A DNA stretch of 64,000 nt from JBCBJX01 sp964342855 (GTDB lineage Bacteria; Pseudomonadota; Alphaproteobacteria; Caulobacterales; Parvularculaceae), in the NCBI GenBank assembly GCA_964342855.1, contig CAYFIB010000003.1, positions 62,001 to 126,000 of the forward strand. Direction: 5' to 3'. Below, piece after piece: positions 50,503-61,541 of the stretch (its first letter is position 1; every line of letters begins with the position of its first letter). The notes under the pieces are model-generated. The model ran no database searches, was not told the DNA's origin, and saw nothing but the letters and a program-made list of their open reading frames with translations. The translations under genes and the position numbers were made by a program.

Positions 50503-50958
50503 ATGCGAGCCCTTCGCCTTTACCAAATGACTAAGCCGCTTTGGCCTTTTCGCATCAAGATTTTGGACGGTGCGGTCTACGGGCCGACCTCCGCTCATTT
50601 TCCAACGCTGTCAGCAGCGTATGATCATGCAGAGCTGCAAGTGGCGCCGCCTTCCGGGCGTTACCGGCGGCAGGATGAATGGCGGGGACTTGCGCTATGG
50701 GCCTTCTTCCAAGCTCTCCACGAAAGTGCGCGCGCGGCGTACGAACTCGGGCGAAAAGAGATACGGCGAGATGAAGTTACGATCGCTGTGTTCGACGAGC
50801 AAATGCGAGTCAATCTGTCGGCGGACAAATGCTGGATCGCAGAATTCCTTCTCTACAAAGCGCACAACCCGTCGGAGCCGAACTCCCAAAACTTCCCGTC
50901 GGGCCACGCTGACGCCGACGAGGCTGGCGGCAGTAAGCTTTGTTCGTCCGGAGCGTAG
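50503..50958 (+). CDS. Orphan protein of unknown function
   Basis: 151 residues from ATG 50503 with TAGGAA upstream. N terminus MRALRLYQMTKPLWPFRIKI, mid-region ALWAFFQALHESARAAYELG as a helix, C-terminal tail low in structure. No family recognised. The first 60 bases and the 213-base gap before it (50290-50502) are AT-rich, with AATCAA-GA-TTGATT at 50393-50406, and hold no other gene. Three bases before the TrpF-like gene, perhaps cotranscribed. Confidence 0.6.
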   Translation: MRALRLYQMTKPLWPFRIKILDGAVYGPTSAHFPTLSAAYDHAELQVAPPSGRYRRQDEWRGLALWAFFQALHESARAAYELGRKEIRRDEVTIAVFDEQMRVNLSADKCWIAEFLLYKAHNPSEPNSQNFPSGHADADEAGGSKLCSSGA

Positions 50959-50961
50959 CAG

Positions 50962-51633
50962 GTGCGGATCAAAATCTGTTGCATCGCCTCGATCGCCGAG
51001 GCGCGGGCCGCCGTCGCGGCGGGCGCCGACGCCCTCGGCCTCGTGGGCGCGATGCCGTCCGGGCCCGGCGTCGTCGATCTTGAGACGGCGCGGGTGATCG
51101 CCGGGGCGACGCCGCCGCCGACCGCGCGCTGGCTGCTGACGAGCGCGACGGAGGCCGAGGCGATCGCGCAGGAGGTCGCGGCCGCCGGCGTCGATACAGT
51201 GCAGATCGTCCCGCATATCGACCCGGCGGAGCATGAGCGGCTCGCAACGCTTCTCCCGGCCGCCGTCCGCCGCGTTCAGGTGATCCATGTGGAGGGGCCG
51301 GAGGCGCTGGACCTCATCGACGCTTACGCGCCGCATACGGACGCCTTCCTGCTCGATTCAGGCCGACCGTCGCTCGCAACGCCCGAGTTCGGCGGCACGG
51401 GCCGAACCCATGACTGGTCCGTCAGCGCTGAATTCGTGAAGCGGGCGCCGAAGCCCGTTTTCCTGGCGGGCGGCCTCAACGCCGGGAATGTCGGCGCGGC
51501 CATCGCGCGCGTGCGGCCCTATGGCGTCGACATCTGCTCCGGCGTCCGAACGGACGGTCGGCTGGACGAGGCGAAACTCAAAGCGTTCATGGCGGCCGTC
51601 CTCCCCGCTGACAGAACCGCCGACCCGGCTTAA
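50962..51633 (+). CDS. Phosphoribosylanthranilate isomerase-family protein (TrpF-like)
   Basis: 223 residues from GTG 50962. TIM-barrel with TrpF marks: KICCIASIAEARAAVAAGAD at the start (usual KICGxxxxxxA), HIDPAEHERLATLLP, FLLDSGRPSLATPEFGGTGR (catalytic Asp region) and FLAGGLNAGNVGAAIARVRP then VDICSGVRTDG for phosphate binding. The first motif has Cys-Cys for Cys-Gly. Not beside trpB/trpA as a biosynthetic trpF usually is, but just before pyrB, so it may be a paralogue. Confidence 0.8.
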   Translation: MRIKICCIASIAEARAAVAAGADALGLVGAMPSGPGVVDLETARVIAGATPPPTARWLLTSATEAEAIAQEVAAAGVDTVQIVPHIDPAEHERLATLLPAAVRRVQVIHVEGPEALDLIDAYAPHTDAFLLDSGRPSLATPEFGGTGRTHDWSVSAEFVKRAPKPVFLAGGLNAGNVGAAIARVRPYGVDICSGVRTDGRLDEAKLKAFMAAVLPADRTADPA

Positions 51634-51643
51634 GAGGGCGGTC

Positions 51644-52594
51644 ATGCACGCCGCTCCCCGCCCCGCGCCGCCCGCCGAGCCCATCGCCGGCTCCATCCTC
51701 TCCGTCGACGATCTCGCCGACGACCAGATCGCTTACATTCTGGACCTCGCCGACCACTATGCGGGCCTGCGCCGCCTCGGCGCCCTCGCCCCGCGGCCGC
51801 TGGTCGGGCGCACGCTGGTCAATCTTTTCCTGGAACCCTCGACGCGGACCATGGCGTCCTTCGAGGTCGCCGCGCAGCGCCTCGGGGCCGACGTCCTGTC
51901 GCTGCCCGCTGAAGGATCGTCGCTCCGCAAGGACGAGTCGGGACTCGATACGGCCCTCACCCTCGCCGCCATGGGCGCGGACGTGATGGTCGTGCGCTCC
52001 AAGGAGGCGGGGCTTCAGCCGCTCCTCGCGAAACGCCTCTCCTGCCCCATCGTCAACGGCGGCGACGGCGCGGCGGAGCATCCGACGCAGGCGCTGCTCG
52101 ATGCGGCGACGCTCCGCGCCGCCAAAGGGCGCATTGACGGGCTGACGGTCGCCATCGTCGGCGACATCGCCCACAGCCGCGTCGCGGGCTCCGGCGCGAA
52201 ACTCCTCGCCCGCCTCGGCGCGCGGGTCCGCTTCGTCGGGCCGGACGCGCTGATGCCGGCGGGCTTCGCCGACATTCCGCGTTTCGAGACGCTGCGCGAC
52301 GGCCTGGAGGGCTGCGACGCCGTGATGGCGCTGCGCATCCAGCGCGAGCGCATGGCCGACGCCGAGACGCCGGACGCCGGCGCGTTCTTCGCCACATACG
52401 GCCTCACCCACGAAACCCTCGCCCTCGCGAAGCCGGACGCGGTCGTCATGCACCCGGGACCGATGAACCGCGGCGTGGAAATCGACGGCGACCTCGCCGA
52501 TGACGACAATCACAGCCTTGTCCTGAAACAGGTCGCCTACGGCGTCTTCACGCGCATGGCGATCCTCGACGCCCTTCTCTCCGGGCGCGCCTGA
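51644..52594 (+). CDS. pyrB: Aspartate carbamoyltransferase catalytic subunit
   Basis: 316 residues from ATG 51644; the frame further upstream overlaps the TrpF-like gene. Makes carbamoyl aspartate in pyrimidine synthesis. Carbamoyl-phosphate loop FLEPSTRTMASFEVAAQRLG (about 55-74), EHPTQALLDAATL (about 144-156), VGDIAHSRVAGS and HPGPMNRGVEIDGDLAD. The dihydroorotase gene (pyrC) that follows pyrB in many alphaproteobacteria is absent; plsY comes next. Confidence 0.95.
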   Translation: MHAAPRPAPPAEPIAGSILSVDDLADDQIAYILDLADHYAGLRRLGALAPRPLVGRTLVNLFLEPSTRTMASFEVAAQRLGADVLSLPAEGSSLRKDESGLDTALTLAAMGADVMVVRSKEAGLQPLLAKRLSCPIVNGGDGAAEHPTQALLDAATLRAAKGRIDGLTVAIVGDIAHSRVAGSGAKLLARLGARVRFVGPDALMPAGFADIPRFETLRDGLEGCDAVMALRIQRERMADAETPDAGAFFATYGLTHETLALAKPDAVVMHPGPMNRGVEIDGDLADDDNHSLVLKQVAYGVFTRMAILDALLSGRA

Positions 52595-52611
52595 CGACGG
52601 GAAGCCGCACG

Positions 52612-53205
52612 ATGCTAGAACTCTTCGCAGCCGCCATCGGCGGTTATCTTCTCGGCTCGATCCCCTTCGGGCTCGTCCTGGTGCGGATGGCCGGTCTCGG
52701 CGACATCCGCGCCATCGGCTCCGGTAATATCGGCGCGACGAATGTTCTGCGTACGGGCCGCAAGGACCTGGCGCTCGCGACACTCGCGCTTGACGCCGGC
52801 AAGGCGGGGATCGCGGCGTTGATCGCGAAAGCCCTCGGCTGGGGCGACTGGGCGGCGGCGCTCGCCGGGTTTTCAGCGTTCTTCGGCCACTGCTTCCCCG
52901 TTTGGCTGAAGTTCAACGGCGGCAAGGGCGTCGCGACATTTTTCGGAACGCTCCTCGCTCTCGCCTTCCTCCCGGCGCTGATCGTCTGCGCGACATGGGT
53001 CGCAATGGCGGCGATCTTCCGGTTTTCCTCGCTCGGCGCGCTGACCGCCGCTCTCGTCGCTCCTATTGCGATGTTCGCGCTCGGCGAACCGGCCGCGGCG
53101 GCGGCGGCGCTCGGCATGGCGGCGCTCATTTTCTATCGGCATCAGGAAAATATCCGCCGCCTTATTGCGGGAACCGAACCGAAAATCGGCGCGAAGAAAT
53201 CCTGA
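52612..53205 (+). CDS. plsY: Acyl-phosphate:glycerol-3-phosphate acyltransferase
   Basis: 197 residues, about five membrane spans. First acylation in phospholipid synthesis. Motif 1 GYLLGSIPFGLVLVRMAG (about 9-26), GSGNIGATNVLRTGRK (about 37-52), GHCFPVWLKFNGGKGVATFF (about 87-106) and FYRHQENIRRLIAGTEPKIG at the end are PlsY signatures. Seventeen bases after pyrB. Confidence 0.95.
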   Translation: MLELFAAAIGGYLLGSIPFGLVLVRMAGLGDIRAIGSGNIGATNVLRTGRKDLALATLALDAGKAGIAALIAKALGWGDWAAALAGFSAFFGHCFPVWLKFNGGKGVATFFGTLLALAFLPALIVCATWVAMAAIFRFSSLGALTAALVAPIAMFALGEPAAAAAALGMAALIFYRHQENIRRLIAGTEPKIGAKKS

Positions 53206-53233
53206 GAGACGCCCCTTGCGGGCGCGCCCTTTA

Positions 53234-53248
53234 CGTTTACCATAAACG
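53234..53248. promoter_or_regulatory. Inverted repeat upstream of dprA
   Basis: CGTTTA-CCA-TAAACG, perfect arms, 29 bases before the dprA GTG in the 72-base plsY-dprA gap. Possible operator or promoter element; could equally be a weak transcription pause. Confidence 0.35.
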
Positions 53249-53277
53249 CACTGATTGAACTTAAGGGCGTTTTACGC

Positions 53278-54378
53278 GTGAGAGGCGAATTCTCCGAACT
53301 CGACGGAACCGAACGGCTGGACCGGCTCCGCCTCGCGCGCGCCGACGGCGTCGGGCCGATCACCTTCCGCAGGTTGATCGCGAAGTACGGCTCGGCTGAA
53401 GCGGCGATCTCCGCGCCACCCCAGCGCAACGCCGCTCGCCGCTTCACGCCGCCCTCACGCGACGACGCGCGCGCGGAAATTGACGCCGTCGAAGACCTCG
53501 GCGCGCGCCTCGTCGTGATCGGCGAGCCGGACTATCCCGAGCGGCTCACCGAAATCGCCGACCCGCCGCCAGCCCTCATTGCGTTCGGCGATCTCGCCCT
53601 GGCTCGTCGGCGGATCATCGCCATCGTCGGCGCACGGAACGCCTCCTCAGCGGGGCTCGCCATGGCGCGACGGCTGGCGGAAGGCTTCGGCGAGGCGGAC
53701 GTGGTCGTCGCTTCAGGCCTCGCCCGCGGCGTCGACGGCGCGGCGCATCAGGCGTCTCTCGCAACCGGCGCCATCGCCGTTGTCGCGGGCGGCGCGGACG
53801 TCATCTACCCGCCGGAGCATCGGGACCTGCAACGCGAGATCGCCCGGCGGGGGCTCCTCCTCTCCGAGCGACCTCTTGGCGCGCGCCCGACGGGGCGCGA
53901 CTTCCCTCGGCGCAACCGCATCGTCTCCGGATTGTCGGAAGCGGTCGTCGTGGTCGAGGCGAGCGCGCGTTCGGGCACGCTCATTACTGCGCGCCTTGCG
54001 GGCGAACAGGGGCGCGACGTGTTCGCCGTGCCCGGCTCGCCCCTCGACAAACGATCAGAGGGAGCGAACCGGCTCATTCAGGAAGGTGCCGGGCTCGCGG
54101 CGAGCGCGGACGACGTTCTCTCGGCCATTGGCCGTGCGGAGCTGCGCCCGGCGCCCCTCTCGCTCTTCGACGCCTTTGAAGAAGAAACCGAGGACGCGCC
54201 GACGGATCTCCTCAACGCCGTACGCGACCGGCTCTCGCACCTGCCCGCGCACCCGGACCCGCTGGCGCGCGATCTCGGCGCGACCTCCTCGGCGGTCGCT
54301 GCGGCGCTGGTCGAGTTGGTGCTTATCGGCGAGGCGGTGGAGGAAGCGGGCGGTTACGCCCTCGCCGTTTCTGCCTGA
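53278..54378 (+). CDS. dprA: DNA-processing protein DprA
   Basis: 366 residues from GTG 53278. Loads RecA on incoming single strands during transformation. N-terminal SAM-like region (RLARADGVGPITFRRLIAKY, about 17-36), Rossmann-like core IAIVGARNASSAGLAMARRL, VVASGLARGVDGAAHQASL (about 143-161) and FPRRNRIVSGLSEAVVVVEA, and a C-terminal winged helix (about 300-366). No other competence genes are in the window. Its 3' end overlaps the convergent glycosyltransferase by 25 bases. Confidence 0.94.
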   Translation: MRGEFSELDGTERLDRLRLARADGVGPITFRRLIAKYGSAEAAISAPPQRNAARRFTPPSRDDARAEIDAVEDLGARLVVIGEPDYPERLTEIADPPPALIAFGDLALARRRIIAIVGARNASSAGLAMARRLAEGFGEADVVVASGLARGVDGAAHQASLATGAIAVVAGGADVIYPPEHRDLQREIARRGLLLSERPLGARPTGRDFPRRNRIVSGLSEAVVVVEASARSGTLITARLAGEQGRDVFAVPGSPLDKRSEGANRLIQEGAGLAASADDVLSAIGRAELRPAPLSLFDAFEEETEDAPTDLLNAVRDRLSHLPAHPDPLARDLGATSSAVAAALVELVLIGEAVEEAGGYALAVSA

Positions 54379-55106
54379 ACGGCGGCCCGCAGGCGCCGGG
54401 CGTTGAAGCGGATCTTCACCCAGACGAGACCGAACTGCGCCCATTGGCGCGCCATGGCGACGAAGCCGCCGAAACCTCGTTTCTGGAATTTCTGGCGCTG
54501 GCGCAGCTCGTCGAAATAGGTGATGGCGCTGCCCGAACCGAACGCCCCCGCCCACCAGTTGAGAAAGAGGACGATGCCGTAGCCGCGCATCATTTCGCTC
54601 CAGCCGAGCGAGCGGGCGAGGTCGATGGCGGCGACGAAGTCCGACCGCCGGATGACGCGTTCGCCGCTGATCGGCCCGAACAGCCACGCCCAGGCGGCCT
54701 GAACGGCGCGCCCGCGGAGAGCCCGCGGCCAGCTGCGCAGCGCCCCGCGGCTCGAGAGCGACTGCACGATGTCGCCGCGCTGATAGCGGGCAATGAGGGC
54801 TTCGACGTGCTCTGGCGCGAGACCCACAAGATCGGCGTCGCACCACAGAAGCAGCGTCTCCTCCGTCACCGCTTCAAGATGCGCCATGATCGCCTCGCCG
54901 ACCGGAAGCTTGGTTTGAAGGGTCGTCACTTCCGCCCCGCGCGCGAGCGCGACAGCGCGGGTCTCGTCCGTGGAGGCGTCGTCCACCACATGGACGCGCG
55001 CGACGGACGGCGCGGCGCGGAGGGCGTCGATGACCGCGCCGATGGTCTCCTGCTCGTTGAAGGCGGTGACCAGCGCGACGACCGAATGTTCAGAAGCTGA
55101 CGACAT
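54354..55106 (-). CDS. Glycosyltransferase family 2
   Basis: 250 residues from ATG 55106. GT-A fold: VVALVTAFNEQETIGAVIDA (about 8-27), VHVVDDASTDETRAVALARG (about 38-57) and the metal-binding LLWCDADLVGL (DAD, about 87-97). Then a helical region with SLSSRGALRSWPRALRGRAV, and no long membrane segment at the C terminus. Acceptor unknown. An open frame continues upstream to 57899 opposite topA, but homology begins at this ATG. Confidence 0.85.
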   Translation of the reverse strand: MSSASEHSVVALVTAFNEQETIGAVIDALRAAPSVARVHVVDDASTDETRAVALARGAEVTTLQTKLPVGEAIMAHLEAVTEETLLLWCDADLVGLAPEHVEALIARYQRGDIVQSLSSRGALRSWPRALRGRAVQAAWAWLFGPISGERVIRRSDFVAAIDLARSLGWSEMMRGYGIVLFLNWWAGAFGSGSAITYFDELRQRQKFQKRGFGGFVAMARQWAQFGLVWVKIRFNARRLRAAVQAETARA

Positions 55107-55241
55107 GCCCGGCGATGTAGCGGCCGCCCGGTCTTCGGACCATAGGGTTGACGGGCGCGTTGACAGTCCGACACGACGTCTCCACGTTCCCGGCCCGCGT
55201 ACGACCGCCGGTCCGAACCTCGCGCCGGCCCCGGAGACCCC

Positions 55242-57898
<2,657 letters not shown>

Positions 57899-57902
<4 letters not shown>

Positions 57903-58675
57903 GATCCATGACCCGAACGACCCTGATCGCGGCTCTCGCCGCGCCGCTCGCCCTCGCCGCCTGCGTCGGCCCCTTCGGCAAGAATGGCCCGGCGCTGATC
58001 GACATCGCCGAGGTGGACGCGAACGGCTACCGAACCGTGCGCAACGATCCCGACTATTATGACGAGGACGCGCTGGAGACGACGCGCGCCGCGCCGGACA
58101 TTCTCGCGGTTCTGCGCCAGAGCCAGCAGGAAGCCGAAGCCGCCGCCCGCGCGCAGGCGCGCCAGCAGCCGACCCGCGTCGCGCAACGCACGCCCGGCCT
58201 CGCGCTCTGCGATGTCGTGCAGGCGCCGCCGGAAATTCAGGCCGCCATCATGTCCCTGCCCCCGCTCGGCGAAGTGCGCGGCAAGACGCTGATGCGCGCC
58301 CCGGTGACGGAAGGCTGCATCGTCGTCGGCTTCGGCATGGCCGACGCCCGTGGCCGCCCGAGCGGCGGTCTCGATTTCTACGGCGGCGGTCAGGTTCTGG
58401 CGGCGGCGGACGGCTCGGTCGTCGGCTTCGCTGAGATCGGCGATTTCGGCCTCACTCTCGTCGTCGATCACGGCGACGGCGTGCGCACGCGCTATGCGAA
58501 CCTTGCAAGCATCGCCGACGGCGTCGTGCGCGGCGCGCAGGTTTCTCGCGGCCAACGCATCGCGGTGATGGGCAATTCGGGCTCTCTCGCGGAGAACGGC
58601 GTCCACTACGAGCTGGAAGTCGACGGTCAGCGGATCGACCCGCTCTCCCCGCCGCCGCCCGGCCAAGGGAACTGA
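57899..58675 (+). CDS. Degenerate LytM (M23)-domain lipoprotein, NlpD/EnvC-like
   Basis: 258 residues from ATG 57899 (ATG 57908 also possible). Signal peptide ends LALAAC, a lipobox, with lipidated Cys near 22. Residues 50-110 are Gln/Ala-rich, possibly a coiled coil. LytM fold about 130-255: GGLDFYGGGQVLAAADGSVV, LTLVVDHGDGVRTRYANLAS, RGQRIAVMGNSGSLAENGVH and YELEVDGQRIDPL. The first zinc His (HxGxD) is Ser, and the HxH is reduced to one His, so no endopeptidase activity is expected. Such degenerate domains activate cell-separation amidases. Coupled to topA and rnr. Confidence 0.82.
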
Positions 58676-58682
58676 GGCCGCT

Positions 58683-61016
58683 CTGGCCCGGCGCATCTCC
58701 AGACCGTCTATCGGCAAAAAAGGAGCGCCCGCGCCCGGCGGCCTGCCCTCGCGCGCGGACCTGCTCGCCTTCATCAAGAAAGCTGACGGCGTCGTCGACC
58801 GCCGTGAAATCGCCCGCGCTTTCAGCGTGAAAGGCCCGGACCGCGCCGACCTGCGGCGGATGTTGCGCGCGCTCGAAGATGACGGCGTCATCGACCGCGG
58901 CGCGGGCGGCAAGCGCTACTCCGCAAGCGATGAAGACCTGCCGCCGGTGACGGTGATCGACGCCGTCGGTCTCGACGACGAGGGCGATCTCCTCTGCGCG
59001 CCCGCGTCCTGGAAAGGCGAAAGCGCGCCGCCGCCGATCACCCTTTCATCCGCCGAAGCCGGTTGTGAAAAGCCCGCCATCGGCGTCGGCGACCGCATCC
59101 TCGCCCGCCTCGCGCCCGATCCGACCACGCAGGGCGCCTTCCGCGCGAAGGTGCTGAAGCGCCTCGGCAAGGGCGGCGACCGCGTGCTCGGGGTGTTCAC
59201 GAAGACCCGCTATGGCGGGATCGTCGAGCCGGTCGACAAGAAAGCGCGCGGCTCCCTTCAGGTCGAACGCGGCGACGAACGCGCAGCGGAAGACGGCGAT
59301 CTCGTCTGGGTCGAGACGAAAAACCAGCGCGGCTACGGCCCGAAAAAAGCGCGAGTGCGTGAGATCGCCGGGTCCATCGACGATCCGGGCGCGTTCTCTC
59401 TCATCGCCATGGCCGCCCACGGCGTGCCGCAGGGCTTCGGCGCGGACGAAATCCGCGAGGCGGACGCCGCTGAGCTTCCGGATCTCAGGGGCCGCGTCGA
59501 TCTGCGCGAAACGCCCCTCGTCACCATCGATCCCGCCGACGCGCGCGACCACGACGATGCGATCCATGCGGAGGAAGACAGGGACCCGAAGAACGCCGGC
59601 GGTTGGAAAGCGATCGTCGCTATCGCCGACGTCTCCTGGTTCGTGCGGCCTGGCTCGGCGCTTGATCGGGGCGCGGCGACGCGCGGCAACTCCACCTACA
59701 TGCCGGACCGCGTCTCGCCCATGCTGCCGGAGCGCCTCTCCAACGATCTCTGCTCCCTGAAGGAAGGCGTCGAGCGGCCCTGTCTCGCGGTCGAGATGCG
59801 GTTCTCGCAATCCGGCCGCAAGATCGACCACCGTTTCCTGCGGGCGATCATGAAATCCGCGGCGGGCCTCTCCTACGAAGAGGCGCAGGCCGCGCGCAAC
59901 GGCGAGCCCTCCGAGCGCGCCAAGCCGCTCCTCGCAACCGTCATCAATCCGTTGTTCGATCTCTATGCGGCGCTGGTGAAGGCGCGCGAGGGGCGCCAGC
60001 CTCTTGATCTCGATCTGCCCGAACGGAAGATCGAGCTTTCCGACAAAGGCGAGATCGAGCGCATCGCCGTGCGCGAACGTTTCGACGCCCACCGCCTCGT
60101 CGAGGAACTGATGATCCAGGCGAACGTCGCCGCCGCCGAGACGCTGGAAGAGCGCCGCATGCGCCTCATTTACCGCGTCCACGACCAGCCAGATCCGGAA
60201 AAACTGGAGGCCGTCGGCGCGTATCTTGAAACCCTCGGCTACGAACTCGCCAAGGGGCAGGTCATCCGCCCAGAAACGTTCAACCGTATTCTGAAAAAAG
60301 CGGCGGCGCGCGGGGAGTCCGACATCGTCGCCGAAAGCCTGCTGCGCGCCCAGCGGCAGGCGGTCTATGACACGGAGAACCTCGGCCACTTCGGGCTGAA
60401 CCTCCGCCGCTACGCGCACTTCACCTCGCCCATCCGTCGGTATGCGGACCTGACCGTCCACCGCGCCCTCGTCTCCGCCTGCAAGCTGGGCGACGGCGGG
60501 CAGAGCGAAGACGAGCGGCGCGATCTGCAGAAGACCGCCGAGGCAATCTCCACCTTCGAGCGGCGCTCCATGGCCGCCGAACGCGAGGCGACCGACCGCT
60601 ATCTCGCCGCGTACCTGGAGCCGCGCATGGGCGCAGAGTTCACGGGGCGCATCACCGGCGTCGTGCGCGTCGGCGTCTTCGTGCGGCTCGATGAAACGGG
60701 CGCGGACGGCTTCTGCCCGGCGAAGGCGCTCGGTTTCGAATACTTCCGCCATGATGAAGAGCGCGTGGCCATGGTTGGGGATTCATCCGGCCTCGGCTAC
60801 CGCCTCGGCCAAAGCGTGCGCGTGCGCCTCGAAGAAGCGACGCCCATCACCGGCGGCCTGCGCCTCACCATGCTGTCCGATCCAGAACCCGTGCCGGACG
60901 CCCGAGCGCCGAAGTCTCAGCGCAAGAAGCACCCGTCGCGCTCGTCGCGACCGACCGAGAAGCCGCGCTCATCGCGCCTGGCCGAGAAAAAAGGCAAGCC
61001 GCGCCGCCGCCGCTGA
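58683..61016 (+). CDS. rnr: Ribonuclease R, probably with a CTG start
   Basis: 777 residues if started at CTG 58683; the first conventional codon, GTG 58827, falls inside the conserved N-terminal winged helix (RSRADLLAFIKK-like region then REIARAFSVKGPDR) and would cut it in half. GAGG at 58674-58677 is well placed for the CTG. RNase R degrades structured RNA 3'-5'. Cold-shock domains about 120-260, catalytic RNB domain with ITIDPADARDHDDAIHAEED-type acids (DPADARDHDDAIH) and YTSPIRRYADLxVHR-like HFTSPIRRYADLTVHRAL, S1 domain near 640-720 and a basic tail. Eight bases after the lipoprotein gene. Confidence 0.88.
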   Translation: MARRISRPSIGKKGAPAPGGLPSRADLLAFIKKADGVVDRREIARAFSVKGPDRADLRRMLRALEDDGVIDRGAGGKRYSASDEDLPPVTVIDAVGLDDEGDLLCAPASWKGESAPPPITLSSAEAGCEKPAIGVGDRILARLAPDPTTQGAFRAKVLKRLGKGGDRVLGVFTKTRYGGIVEPVDKKARGSLQVERGDERAAEDGDLVWVETKNQRGYGPKKARVREIAGSIDDPGAFSLIAMAAHGVPQGFGADEIREADAAELPDLRGRVDLRETPLVTIDPADARDHDDAIHAEEDRDPKNAGGWKAIVAIADVSWFVRPGSALDRGAATRGNSTYMPDRVSPMLPERLSNDLCSLKEGVERPCLAVEMRFSQSGRKIDHRFLRAIMKSAAGLSYEEAQAARNGEPSERAKPLLATVINPLFDLYAALVKAREGRQPLDLDLPERKIELSDKGEIERIAVRERFDAHRLVEELMIQANVAAAETLEERRMRLIYRVHDQPDPEKLEAVGAYLETLGYELAKGQVIRPETFNRILKKAAARGESDIVAESLLRAQRQAVYDTENLGHFGLNLRRYAHFTSPIRRYADLTVHRALVSACKLGDGGQSEDERRDLQKTAEAISTFERRSMAAEREATDRYLAAYLEPRMGAEFTGRITGVVRVGVFVRLDETGADGFCPAKALGFEYFRHDEERVAMVGDSSGLGYRLGQSVRVRLEEATPITGGLRLTMLSDPEPVPDARAPKSQRKKHPSRSSRPTEKPRSSRLAEKKGKPRRRR

Positions 61017-61069
61017 ACGTGACGTCTCGACCGCTTGCGCGCTCCCGCACTCGAGCCCAGTTTCCCTTC

Positions 61070-61513
61070 ATGACCGCCTCCGACGCCTCCCCCGCCATCT
61101 ATGGCGACGCGCCCAAGCGCCGCCCCGTCTGGTCCGCCATGGGCCGCGGCGCGCGCCACGCCTGCCCGCAATGCGGCGAAGGCAAGCTGTTCGCGAAGTA
61201 CCTGAAGCCGGCGGACGCCTGCTCGCAGTGCGGGCTCGACTTCTCCGGACATCAGGCGGACGACGCCCCGCCCTATGCGACGCTCTTCATCGTCGGGAAA
61301 ATCACCATCCCCGGCGCGCTCTTCATGGAGCAGTACGTGAACCCGCCGCTCTGGGTGCAGTTCGCCCTGTGGACGCCGATCCTCATTCTCGGCTGCCTCT
61401 GGCTGCTGCCGATCACCAAGGGCGCGCTCATCGGTCTTCAGTGGGCCCACGAAATGCACGGCTTCGACCCGGACGCGAAGGCAGAAGACGCCCTGAAGCC
61501 GGACGTCGTCTGA
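61070..61513 (+). CDS. DUF983 membrane protein with zinc-ribbon motif
   Basis: 147 residues from ATG 61070 (a GTG at 61019 is possible). Zinc-ribbon-like CPQCGEGKLFAKYLKPADAC then SQCGLDF (about 31-58) precedes two membrane spans (about 70-125, ATLFIVGKITIPGALFMEQY, FALWTPILILGCLWLLPITK). DUF983 is conserved next to rnr in alphaproteobacteria; function unknown. Confidence 0.88.
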   Translation: MTASDASPAIYGDAPKRRPVWSAMGRGARHACPQCGEGKLFAKYLKPADACSQCGLDFSGHQADDAPPYATLFIVGKITIPGALFMEQYVNPPLWVQFALWTPILILGCLWLLPITKGALIGLQWAHEMHGFDPDAKAEDALKPDVV

Positions 61514-61541
61514 CCTCGCGGAATATGCCAAAGAGCCCCGT

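Noticed and set aside
59046..60752. Minus-strand 568-codon open frame opposite rnr
   Set aside because: Antisense shadow of rnr with no recognisable domain.
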